64,000 nucleotides of DNA from Rallus limicola. Taxonomy: Eukaryota > Chordata > Aves > Gruiformes > Rallidae. Numbering within the stretch: position 1 is the stretch's first letter; every line of letters starts with the position of its first letter. The translations under genes were made by a program, and so were the position numbers. The notes under the pieces were generated by a model. It saw only the letters and a program-made list of their open reading frames with translations. It ran no database searches and was not told the origin of the DNA. Where the stretch lies: the NCBI GenBank assembly GCA_022605955.1, contig JAKCOZ010000302.1, forward strand, positions 124,001-188,000, given 5' to 3'. Shown here piece after piece: positions 1-11,100 of the stretch.

Positions 1-198
1 AGGCATAGCTTGTCTGAAACCTCCTAACAGGACACACGAGCAGACCCTGTCACTTTGGCTCTCAGCCTTTTCCTTTGCCTGGAAAGAGGGAACATGCCTG
101 GAACCTCCTACGGTGCTTTTCTCGGCCCTAGCAGACTGCAGTTCAAAACATGCTAAACGTCCAGCAATAACTCCCAAAGTAAAGAAGCTAGGCCTGAA
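1..198. repeat. Representative monomer (n=0), close to the array consensus
   Basis: This copy carries no diagnostic variant in my coding and serves as the reference for monomer coordinates 1-198. The phase is arbitrary, because the array has no edge in the window. Main variable sites are 3 (G/C), 38 (G/C/A/T), 49 (G/A), 52 (A/G), 78 (C/A), 86 (G/A), 96 (G/A), 97 (C/T), 101-102 (GA/CT), 112 (G/A), 114 (T/A), 121 (C/A), 124 (G/A/T), 128 and 130 (C..A, A..G or C..G), 144 (C/T), 171-172 and 189 (T/G). The four consensus CpG steps are at 37-38, 111-112, 123-124 and 158-159. Variants 52G and 189G each add one more. Confidence 0.95.
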
Positions 199-2970
199 AG
201 GCATAGCTTGTCTGAAACCTCCTAACAGGACACACGAGCAGACCCTGTCACTTTGGCTCTCAGCCTTTTCCTTTGCCTGGAAAGAGGGAACATGCCTGGA
301 ACCTCCTACGGTGCTTTTCTTGGCCCTAGCAGACTGCAGTTCAAAACATGCTAAACGTCCAGCAATAACTCCCAAAGTAAAGAAGCTAGGCCTGAAAGGC
401 ATAGCTTGTCTGAAACCTCCTAACAGGACACACGAGCAGACCCTGTCACTTTGGCTCTCAGCCTTTTCCTTTTCCTGGAAAGAGGGAACATGCCTGGAAC
501 CTCCTACGGTGCTTTTCTCGGCCCTAGCAGACTGCAGTTCAAAACATGCTAAACGTCCAGCAATAACTCCCAAAGTAAAGAAGCTAGGCCTGAAAGGCAT
601 AGCTTGTCTGAAACCTCCTAACAGGACACACGAGCAGACCCTGTCGCTTTGGCTCTCAGCCTTTTCCTTTGCCTGGAAAGAGGGAACATGCCTGGAACCT
701 CCTACAGTGCTTTTCTCGGCCCTAGCAGACTGCAGTTCAAAACATGCTAAACGTCCAGCAATAACTCCCAAAGTAAAGAAGCTAGGCCTGAAATGCATAG
801 CTTGTCTGAAACCTCCTAACAGGACACACGAGCAGACCCTATCACTTTGGCTCTCAGCCTTTTCCTTTGCCTGGAAAGAGGGAACATGCCTGGAACCTCC
901 TACGGTGCTTTTCTCGGCCCTAGCAGACTGCAGTTCAAAACATGCTAAACGTCCAGCAATAACTCCCAAAGTAAAGAAGCTAGGCCTGAAAGGCATAGCT
1001 TGTCTGAAACGTCCTAACAGGACACACTAGCAGACCCTGTCACTTTGGCTCTCAGCCTTTTCCTTTGCCTGGAAAGAGGGAACATGCCTGGAACCTCCTA
1101 CGGTGCTTTTCTCGGCCCTAGCAGACTGCAGTTCAAAACATGCTAAACGTCCAGCAATAACTCCCAAAGTAAAGAAGCGAGGCCTGAAAGGCATAGCTTG
1201 TCTGAAACCTCCTAACAGGACACACGAGCAGACCCTGTCGCTTTGGCTCTCAGCCTTTTCCTTTGCCTGGAAAGAGGAAACATGCCTGGAACCTCCTACG
1301 GTGCTTTTCTCGGCCCTAGCAGACTGCAGTTCAAAACATGCTAAACGTCCAGCAATAACTCCCAAAGTAAAGAAGCTAGGCCTGAAAGGCATAGCTTGTC
1401 TGAAACCTCCTAACAGGACACACGAGCAGACCCTGTCACTTTGGCTCTCAGCCTTTTCCTTTGCCTGGAAAGAGGGAACATGCCTGGAACCTCCTACGGT
1501 GCTTTTCTCGGCCCTAGCAGACTACAGTTCAAAACATGCTAAACGTCCAGCAATAACTCCCAAAGTAAAGAAGCTAGGCCTGAAAGGCATAGCTTGTCTG
1601 AAACCTCCTAACAGGACACACGAGCAGACCCTGTCGCTTTGGCTCTCAGCCTTTTCCTTTGCCTGGAAAGAGGGAACATGCCTGGAACCTCCTACGGTGC
1701 TTTTCTCGGCCCTAGCAGACTGCAGTTCAAAACATGCTAAACGTCCAGCAATAACTCCCAAAGTAAAGAAGCTAGGCCTGAAAGGCATAGCTTGTCTGAA
1801 ACCTCCTAACAGGACACACGAGCAGACCCTGTCGCTTTGGCTCTCAGCCTTTTCCTTTGCCTGGAAAGAGGGAACATGCCTGGAACCTCCTACGGTGCTT
1901 TTCTCGGCCCTAGCAGACTGCAGTTCAAAACATGCTAAACGTCCAGCAATAACTCCCAAAGTAAAGAAGCTAGGCCTGAAAGGCATAGCTTGTCTGAAAC
2001 CTCCTAACAGGACACACGAGCAGACCCTATCACTTTGGCTCTCAGCCTTTTCCTTTGACTGGAAAGAGGGAACATGCCTGGAACCTCCTACGGTGCTTTT
2101 CTCGGCCCTAGCAGACTGCAGTTCAAAACATGCTAAACGTCCAGCAATAACTCCCAAAGTAAAGAAGCTAGGCCTGAAAGGCATAGCTTGTCTGAAACCT
2201 CCTAACAGGACACACGAGCAGACCCTGTCACTTTGGCTCTCAGCCTTTTCCTTTGCCTGGAAAGAGGGAACATGCCTGGAAACTCCTACGGTGCTTTTCT
2301 CGGCCCTAGCAGACTGCAGTTCAAAACATGCTAAACGTCCAGCAATAACTCCCAAAGTAAAGAAGCTAGGCCTGAAAGGCATAGCTTGTCTGAAACCTCC
2401 TAACAGGACACACGAGCAGACCCTGTCGCTTTGGCTCTCAGCCTTTTCCTTTGCCTGGAAAGAGGGAACATGCCTGGAACCTCCTACGGTGCTTTTCTCG
2501 GCCATGGCAGACTGCAGTTCAAAACATGCTAAACGTCCAGCAATAACTCCCAAAGTAAAGAAGCTAGGCCTGAAAGGCATAGCTTGTCTGAAACCTCCTA
2601 ACAGGACACACGAGCAGACCCTGTCACTTTGGCTCTCAGCCTTTTCCTTTGCCTGGAAAGAGGGAACATGCCTGGAACCTCCTACGGTGCTTTTCTCGGC
2701 CCTAGCAGACTGCAGTTCAAAACATGCTAAACGTCCAGCAATAACTCCCAAAGTAAAGAAGCTAGGCCTGAAAGGCATAGCTTGTCTGAAACCTCCTAAC
2801 AGGACACACGAGCAGACCCTGTCACTTTGGCTCTCAGCCTTTTCCTTTGCCTGGAAAGAGGGAACATACCTGGAACCTCCTACGGTGCTTTTCTCGGCCC
2901 TAGCAGACTGCAGTTCAAAACATGCTAAACGTCCAGCAATAACTCCCAAAGTAAAGAAGCGAGGCCTGAA
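1..2970. repeat. Irregular monomers n=0-14, no clear HOR
   Basis: Fifteen monomers carry several private changes: 123T (321), 77T in n=2, 2T in n=4 and 90A in n=6. Two other changes hit an open frame: 38T at 1028 makes a stop on both strands' open frames, and 138A at 1524 makes a stop in the minus frame. The n=10-11 pair (49A 78A, then 104A) recurs at n=52-53, linking this stretch to 10297-10692. Confidence 0.85.
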
Positions 2971-5544
2971 AGGCATAGCTTGTCTGAAACCTCCTAACAG
3001 GACACACGAGCAGACCCTGTCGCTTTGGCTCTCAGCCTTTTCCTTTGACTGGAAAGAGGGAACATGCCTGGAACCTCCTACGGTGCTTTTCTCGGCCCTA
3101 GCAGACTGCAGTTCAAAACATGCTAAACGTCCAGCAATAACTCCCAAAGTAAAGAAGCTAGGCCTGAAAGGCATAGCTTGTCTGAAACCTCCTAACAGGA
3201 CACACGAGCAGACCCTATCGCTTTGGCTCTCAGCCTTTTCCTTTGACTGGAAAGAGGGAACATGCCTGGAACCTCCTACGGTGCTTTTCTCGGCCCTAGC
3301 AGACTGCAGTTCAAAACATGCTAAACGTCCAGCAATAACTCCCAAAGTAAAGAAGCTAGGCCTGAAAGGCATAGCTTGTCTGAAACCTCCTAACAGGACA
3401 CACGAGCAGACCCTGTCACTTTGGCTCTCAGCCTTTTCCTTTGCCTGGAAAGAGGGAACATGCCTGGAACCTCCTACGGTGCTTTTCTCGGCCATGGCAG
3501 ACTGCAGTTCAAAACATGCTAAACGTCCAGCAATAACTCCCAAAGTAAAGAAGCTAGGCCTGAAAGGCATAGCTTGTCTGAAACCTCCTAACAGGACACA
3601 CGACCAGACCCTGTCACTTTGGCTCTCAGCCTTTTCCTTTGCCTGGAAAGAGGGAACATGCCTGGAACCTTCTACGGTGTTTTTCTCGGCCCTAGCAGAC
3701 TGCAGTTCAAAACATGCTAAACGTCCAGCAATAACTCCCAAAGTAAAGAAGCTAGGCCTGAAAGGCATAGCTTGTCTGAAACCTCCTAACAGGACACACG
3801 AGCAGACCCTGTCACTTTGGCTCTCAGCCTTTTCCTTTGCCTGGAAAGAGGGAACATGCCTGGAACCTCCTACGGTGCTTTTCTCGGCCCTAGCAGACTG
3901 CAGTTCAAAACATGCTAAACGTCCAGCAATAACACCCAAAGTAAAGAAGCTAGGCCTGAAAGGCATAGCTTGTCTGAAACCTCCTAACAGGACACACGAG
4001 CAGACCCTGCCGCTTTGGCTCTCAGCCTTTTCCTTTGCCTGGAAAGAGGGAACATGCCTGGAACCTCCTACGGTGCTTTTCTCGGCCCTAGCAGACTGCA
4101 GTTCAAAACATGCTAAACGTCCAGCAATAACTCCCAAAGTAAAGAAGCTAGGCCTGAAAGGCATAGCTTGTCTGAAACCTCCTAACAGGACACACGAGCA
4201 GACCCTGTCACTTTGGCTCTCAGCCTTTTCCTTTGCCTGGAAAGAGGGAACATGCCTGGAACCTCCTACGGTGCTTTTCTCGGCCCTAGCAGACTGCAGT
4301 TCAAAACATGCTAAACGTCCAGCAATAACTCCCAAAGTAAAGAAGCGAGGCCTGAAAGGCATAGCTTGTCTGAAACCTCCTAACAGGACACACGAGCAGA
4401 CCCTGTCGCTTTGGCTCTCAGCCTTTTCCTTTGCCTGGAAAGAGGGAACATGCCTGGAACCTCCTACGGTGCTTTTCTCGGCCCTAGCAGACTGCAGTTC
4501 AAAACATGCTAAACGTCCAGCAATAACTCCCAAAGTAAAGAAGCTAGGCCTGAAAGGCATAGCTTGTCTGAAACCTCCTAACAGGACACACGAGCAGACC
4601 CTGTCGCTTTGGCTCTCAGCCTTTTCCTTTGCCTGGAAAGAGGGAACATGCCTGGAACCTCCTACGGTGCTTTTCTCGGCCCTAGCAGACTGCAGTTCAA
4701 AACATGCTAAACGTCCAGCAATAACTCCCAAAGTAAAGAAGCTAGGCCTGAAAGGCATAGCTTGTCTGAAACCTCCTAACAGGACACACGAGCAGACCCT
4801 GTCGCTTTGGCTCTCAGCCTTTTTCTTTGCCTGGAAAGAGGGAACATGCCTGGAACCTCCTACGGTGCTTTTCTCGGCCCTAGCAGACTGCAGTTCAAAA
4901 CATGCTAAACGTCCAGCAATAACTCCCAAAGTAAAGAAGCTAGGCCTGAAAGGCATAGCTTGTCTGAAACCTCCTAACAGGACACACGAGCAGACCCTGT
5001 CGCTTTGGCTCTCAGCCTTTTCCTTTGCCTGGAAAGAGGGAACATGCCTGCTACCTCCTACGGTGCTTTTCTCGGCCCTAGCAGACTGCAGTTCAAAACA
5101 TGCTAAACGTCCAGCAATAACTCCCAAAGTAAAGAAGCTAGGCCTGAAAGGCATAGCTTGTCTGAAACCTCCTAACAGGACACACGAGCAGACCCTGTCA
5201 CTTTGGCTCTCAGCCTTTTCCTTTGCCTGGAAAGAGGGAACATGCCTGGAACCTCCTACGGTGCTTTTCTCGGCCCTAGCAGACTGCAGTTCAAAACATG
5301 CTAAACGTCCAGCAATAACTCCCAAAGTAAAGAAGCTAGGCCTGAAAGGCATAGCTTGTCTGAAACCTCCTAACAGGACACACGAGCAGACCCTGTCGCT
5401 TTGGCTCTCAGCCTTTTCCTTTGCCTGGAAAGAGGGAACATGCCTGGAACCTCCTACGGTGCTTTTCTCGGCCCTAGCAGACTGCAGTTCAAAACATGCT
5501 AAACGTCCAGCAATAACTCCCAAAGTAAAGAAGCGAGGCCTGAA
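2971..5544. repeat. 13-monomer higher-order repeat, copy 1 (n=15-27)
   Basis: The 13 monomers carry an ordered set of variants: 52G 78A; 49A 52G 78A; CCATGG; 40C 107T 116T; 172A; 50C 52G; 189G; 52G; 52G; 52G 72T; 52G with CT at 101-102; plain; 52G 189G. The rare 40C/107T/116T monomer and the 72T monomer make the match to copy 2 unambiguous (3604 pairs with 6178, exactly 13 x 198 apart). Confidence 0.93.
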
Positions 5545-8118
5545 AGGCATAGCTTGTCTGAAACCTCCTAACAGGACACACGAGCAGACCCTGTCGCTTT
5601 GGCTCTCAGCCTTTTCCTTTGACTGGAAAGAGGGAACATGCCTGGAACCTCCTACGGTGCTTTTCTCGGCCCTAGCAGACTGCAGTTCAAAACATGCTAA
5701 ACGTCCAGCAATAACTCCCAAAGTAAAGAAGCTAGGCCTGAAAGGCATAGCTTGTCTGAAACCTCCTAACAGGACACACGAGCAGACCCTATCGCTTTGG
5801 CTCTCAGCCTTTTCCTTTGACTGGAAAGAGGGAACATGCCTGGAACCTCCTACGGTGCTTTTCTCGGCCCTAGCAGACTGCAGTTCAAAACATGCTAAAC
5901 GTCCAGCAATAACTCCCAAAGTAAAGAAGCTAGGCCTGAAAGGCATAGCTTGTCTGAAACCTCCTAACAGGACACACGAGCAGACCCTGTCACTTTGGCT
6001 CTCAGCCTTTTCCTTTGCCTGGAAAGAGGGAACATGCCTGGAACCTCCTACGGTGCTTTTCTCGGCCATGGCAGACTGCAGTTCAAAACATGCTAAACGT
6101 CCAGCAATAACTCCCAAAGTAAAGAAGCTAGGCCTGAAAGGCATAGCTTGTCTGAAACCTCCTAACAGGACACACGACCAGACCCTGTCACTTTGGCTCT
6201 CAGCCTTTTCCTTTGCCTGGAAAGAGGGAACATGCCTGGAACCTTCTACGGTGTTTTTCTCGGCCCTAGCAGACTGCAGTTCAAAACATGCTAAACGTCC
6301 AGCAATAACTCCCAAAGTAAAGAAGCTAGGCCTGAAAGGCATAGCTTGTCTGAAACCTCCTAACAGGACACACGAGCAGACCCTGTCACTTTGGCTCTCA
6401 GCCTTTTCCTTTGCCTGGAAAGAGGGAACATGCCTGGAACCTCCTACGGTGCTTTTCTCGGCCCTAGCAGACTGCAGTTCAAAACATGCTAAACGTCCAG
6501 CAATAACACCCAAAGTAAAGAAGCTAGGCCTGAAAGGCATAGCTTGTCTGAAACCTCCTAACAGGACACACGAGCAGACCCTGCCGCTTTGGCTCTCAGC
6601 CTTTTCCTTTGCCTGGAAAGAGGGAACATGCCTGGAACCTCCTACGGTGCTTTTCTCGGCCCTAGCAGACTGCAGTTCAAAACATGCTAAACGTCCAGCA
6701 ATAACTCCCAAAGTAAAGAAGCTAGGCCTGAAAGGCATAGCTTGTCTGAAACCTCCTAACAGGACACACGAGCAGACCCTGTCACTTTGGCTCTCAGCCT
6801 TTTCCTTTGCCTGGAAAGAGGGAACATGCCTGGAACCTCCTACGGTGCTTTTCTCGGCCCTAGCAGACTGCAGTTCAAAACATGCTAAACGTCCAGCAAT
6901 AACTCCCAAAGTAAAGAAGCGAGGCCTGAAAGGCATAGCTTGTCTGAAACCTCCTAACAGGACACACGAGCAGACCCTGTCGCTTTGGCTCTCAGCCTTT
7001 TCCTTTGCCTGGAAAGAGGGAACATGCCTGGAACCTCCTACGGTGCTTTTCTCGGCCCTAGCAGACTGCAGTTCAAAACATGCTAAACGTCCAGCAATAA
7101 CTCCCAAAGTAAAGAAGCTAGGCCTGAAAGGCATAGCTTGTCTGAAACCTCCTAACAGGACACACGAGCAGACCCTGTCGCTTTGGCTCTCAGCCTTTTC
7201 CTTTGCCTGGAAAGAGGGAACATGCCTGGAACCTCCTACGGTGCTTTTCTCGGCCCTAGCAGACTGCAGTTCAAAACATGCTAAACGTCCAGCAATAACT
7301 CCCAAAGTAAAGAAGCTAGGCCTGAAAGGCATAGCTTGTCTGAAACCTCCTAACAGGACACACGAGCAGACCCTGTCGCTTTGGCTCTCAGCCTTTTTCT
7401 TTGCCTGGAAAGAGGGAACATGCCTGGAACCTCCTACGGTGCTTTTCTCGGCCCTAGCAGACTGCAGTTCAAAACATGCTAAACGTCCAGCAATAACTCC
7501 CAAAGTAAAGAAGCTAGGCCTGAAAGGCATAGCTTGTCTGAAACCTCCTAACAGGACACACGAGCAGACCCTGTCGCTTTGGCTCTCAGCCTTTTCCTTT
7601 GCCTGGAAAGAGGGAACATGCCTGCTACCTCCTACGGTGCTTTTCTCGGCCCTAGCAGACTGCAGTTCAAAACATGCTAAACGTCCAGCAATAACTCCCA
7701 AAGTAAAGAAGCTAGGCCTGAAAGGCATAGCTTGTCTGAAACCTCCTAACAGGACACACGAGCAGACCCTGTCACTTTGGCTCTCAGCCTTTTCCTTTGC
7801 CTGGAAAGAGGGAACATGCCTGGAACCTCCTACGGTGCTTTTCTCGGCCCTAGCAGACTGCAGTTCAAAACATGCTAAACGTCCAGCAATAACTCCCAAA
7901 GTAAAGAAGCTAGGCCTGAAAGGCATAGCTTGTCTGAAACCTCCTAACAGGACACACGAGCAGACCCTGTCGCTTTGGCTCTCAGCCTTTTCCTTTGCCT
8001 GGAAAGAGGGAACATGCCTGGAACCTCCTACGGTGCTTTTCTCGGCCCTAGCAGACTGCAGTTCAAAACATGCTAAACGTCCAGCAATAACTCCCAAAGT
8101 AAAGAAGCTAGGCCTGAA
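5545..8118. repeat. 13-monomer higher-order repeat, copy 2 (n=28-40)
   Basis: This copy matches copy 1 monomer by monomer. The only difference I noticed is site 189 in the last monomer (T at 8109, G at 5535), which lies at the junction. The near identity implies a recent block duplication of 2,574 bp. To the left, homology runs back to about 2867, where 96A (2866) differs from the consensus base at 5440. Confidence 0.93.
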
Positions 8119-11100
8119 AGGCATAGCTTGTCTGAAACCTCCTAACAGGACACACAAGCAGACCCTATCACTTTGGCTCTCAGCCTTTTCCTTTGACTGG
8201 AAAGAGGGAACATGCCTGGAACCTCCTACGGTGCTTTTCTCGGCCCTAGCAGACTGCAGTTCAAAACATGCTAAACGTCCAGCAATAACTCCCAAAGTAA
8301 AGAAGCTAGGCCTGAAAGGCATAGCTTGTCTGAAACCTCCTAACAGGACACACGAGCAGACCCTGTCACTTTGGCTCTCAGCCTTTTCCTTTGCCTGGAA
8401 AGAGGGAACATGCCTGGAACCTCCTACGGTGCTTTTCTCGGCCATGGCAGACTGCAGTTCAAAACATGCTAAACGTCCAGCAATAACTCCCAAAGTAAAG
8501 AAGCTAGGCCTGAAAGGCATAGCTTGTCTGAAACCTCCTAACAGGACACACGAGCAGACCCTGTCACTTTGGCTCTCAGCCTTTTCCTTTGCCTGGAAAG
8601 AGGGAACATGCCTGGAACCTCCTACGGTGCTTTTCTCGGCCCTAGCAGACTGCAGTTCAAAACATGCTAAACGTCCAGCAATAACTCCCAAAGTAAAGAA
8701 GCTAGGCCTGAAAGGCATAGCTTGTCTGAAACCTCCTAACAGGACACACGAGCAGACCCTGTCACTTTGGCTCTCAGCCTTTTCCTTTGCCTGGAAAGAG
8801 GGAACATACCTGGAACCTCCTACGGTGCTTTTCTCGGCCCTAGCAGACTGCAGTTCAAAACATGCTAAACGTCCAGCAATAACTCCCAAAGTAAAGAAGC
8901 GAGGCCTGAAAGGCATAGCTTGTCTGAAACCTCCTAACAGGACACACGAGCAGACCCTGTCGCTTTGGCTCTCAGCCTTTTCCTTTGCCTGGAAAGAGGG
9001 AACATGCCTGGAACCTCCTACGGTGCTTTTCTCGGCCCTAGCAGACTGCAGTTCAAAACATGCTAAACGTCCAGCAATAACTCCCAAAGTAAAGAAGCTA
9101 GGCCTGAAAGGCATAGCTTGTCTGAAACCTCCTAACAGGACACACGAGCAGACCCTATCACTTTGGCTCTCAGCCTTTTCCTTTGACTGGAAAGAGGGAA
9201 CATGCCTGGAACCTCCTACGGTGCTTTTCTCGGCCCTAGCAGACTGCAGTTCAAAACATGCTAAACGTCCAGCAATAACTCCCAAAGTAAAGAAGCTAGG
9301 CCTGAAAGGCATAGCTTGTCTGAAACCTCCTAACAGGACACACGAGCAGACCCTGTCACTTTGGCTCTCAGCCTTTTCCTTTGCCTGGAAAGAGGGAACA
9401 TGCCTGGAACCTCCTACGGTGCTTTTCTCGGCCATGGCAGACTGCAGTTCAAAACATGCTAAACGTCCAGCAATAACTCCCAAAGTAAAGAAGCTAGGCC
9501 TGAAAGGCATAGCTTGTCTGAAACCTCCTAACAGGACACACGAGCAGACCCTGTCACTTTGGCTCTCAGCCTTTTCCTTTGCCTGGAAAGAGGGAACATG
9601 CCTGGAACCTCCTACGGTGCTTTTCTCGGCCCTGGCAGACTGCAGTTCAAAACATGCTAAACGTCCAGCAATAACTCCCAAAGTAAAGAAGCTAGGCCTG
9701 AAAGCCATAGCTTGTCTGAAACCTCCTAACAGGACACACGAGCAGACCCTGTCACTTTGGCTCTCAGCCTTTTCCTTTGCCTGGAAAGAGGGAACATGCC
9801 TGGAACCTCCTACAGTGCTTTTATCGGCCCTAGCAGACTGCAGTTCAAAACATGCTAAACGTCCAGCAATAACTCCCAAAGTAAAGAAGCGAGGCCTGAA
9901 AGGCATAGCTTGTCTGAAACCTCCTAACAGGACACACGAGCAGACCCTGTCACTTTGGCTCTCAGCCTTTTCCTTTGCCTGGAAAGAGGGAACATACCTG
10001 GAACCTCCTACGGTGCTTTTCTCGGCCATGGCAGACTGCAGTTCAAAACATGCTAAACGTCCAGCAATAACTCCCAAAGTAAAGAAGCGAGGCCTGAAAG
10101 GCATAGCTTGTCTGAAACCTCCTAACAGGACACACGAGCAGACCCTGTCACTTTGGCTCTCAGCCTTTTCCTTTGCCTGGAAAGAGGAAACATGCCTGGA
10201 ACCTCCTACGGTGCTTTTCTCGGCCCTAGCAGACTGCAGTTCAAAACATGCTAAACGTCCAGCAATAACTCCCAAAGTAAAGAAGCTAGGCCTGAAAGGC
10301 ATAGCTTGTCTGAAACCTCCTAACAGGACACACGAGCAGACCCTATCACTTTGGCTCTCAGCCTTTTCCTTTGACTGGAAAGAGGGAACATGCCTGGAAC
10401 CTCCTACGGTGCTTTTCTCGGCCCTAGCAGACTGCAGTTCAAAACATGCTAAACGTCAAGCAATAACTCCCAAAGTAAAGAAGCTAGGCCTGAAAGGCAT
10501 AGCTTGTCTGAAACCTCCTAACAGGACACACGAGCAGACCCTGTCACTTTGGCTCTCAGCCTTTTCCTTTGCCTGGAAAGAGGGAACATGCCTGGAAACT
10601 CCTACGGTGCTTTTCTCGGCCCTAGCAGACTGCAGTTCAAAACATGCTAAACGTCCAGCAATAACTCCCAAAGTAAAGAAGCTAGGCCTGAAAGGCATAG
10701 CTTGTCTGAAACCTCCTAACAGGACACACGAGCAGACCCTGCCGCTTTGGCTCTCAGCCTTTTCCTTTGCCTGGAAAGAGGGAACATGCCTGGAACCTCC
10801 TACGGTGCTTTTCTCGGCCCTAGCAGACTGCAGTTCAAAACATGCTAAACGTCCAGCAATAACTCCCAAAGTAAAGAAGCTAGGCCTGAAAGGCATAGCT
10901 TGTCTGAAACCTCCTAACAGGACACACGAGCAGACCCTGTCACTTTGGCTCTCAGCCTTTTCCTTTGCCTGGAAAGAGGGAACATGCCTGGAACCTCCTA
11001 CGGTGCTTTTCTCGGCCATGGCAGACTGCAGTTCAAAACATGCTAAACGTCCAGCAATAACTCCCAAAGTAAAGAAGCTAGGCCTGAAAGGCATAGCTTG

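Noticed and set aside
126..131. CCATGG variant as a regulatory site
   Set aside because: It is a palindrome produced by two substitutions from CCCTAG, with no supporting context for a binding protein. Kept only as a haplotype marker.
190..202. GCCT-GAA-AGGC hairpin across the monomer boundary as a terminator or RNA element
   Set aside because: The stem is only four base pairs, and there is no U-tract or other terminator feature. Such stems are expected by chance.
113..1030. Plus-strand open frame of 305 codons starting at a GTG
   Set aside because: It is the plus-strand open frame of the satellite, ended by the TAG at 1028-1030. The GTG occurs in most monomers, and nothing marks this stretch as a gene.
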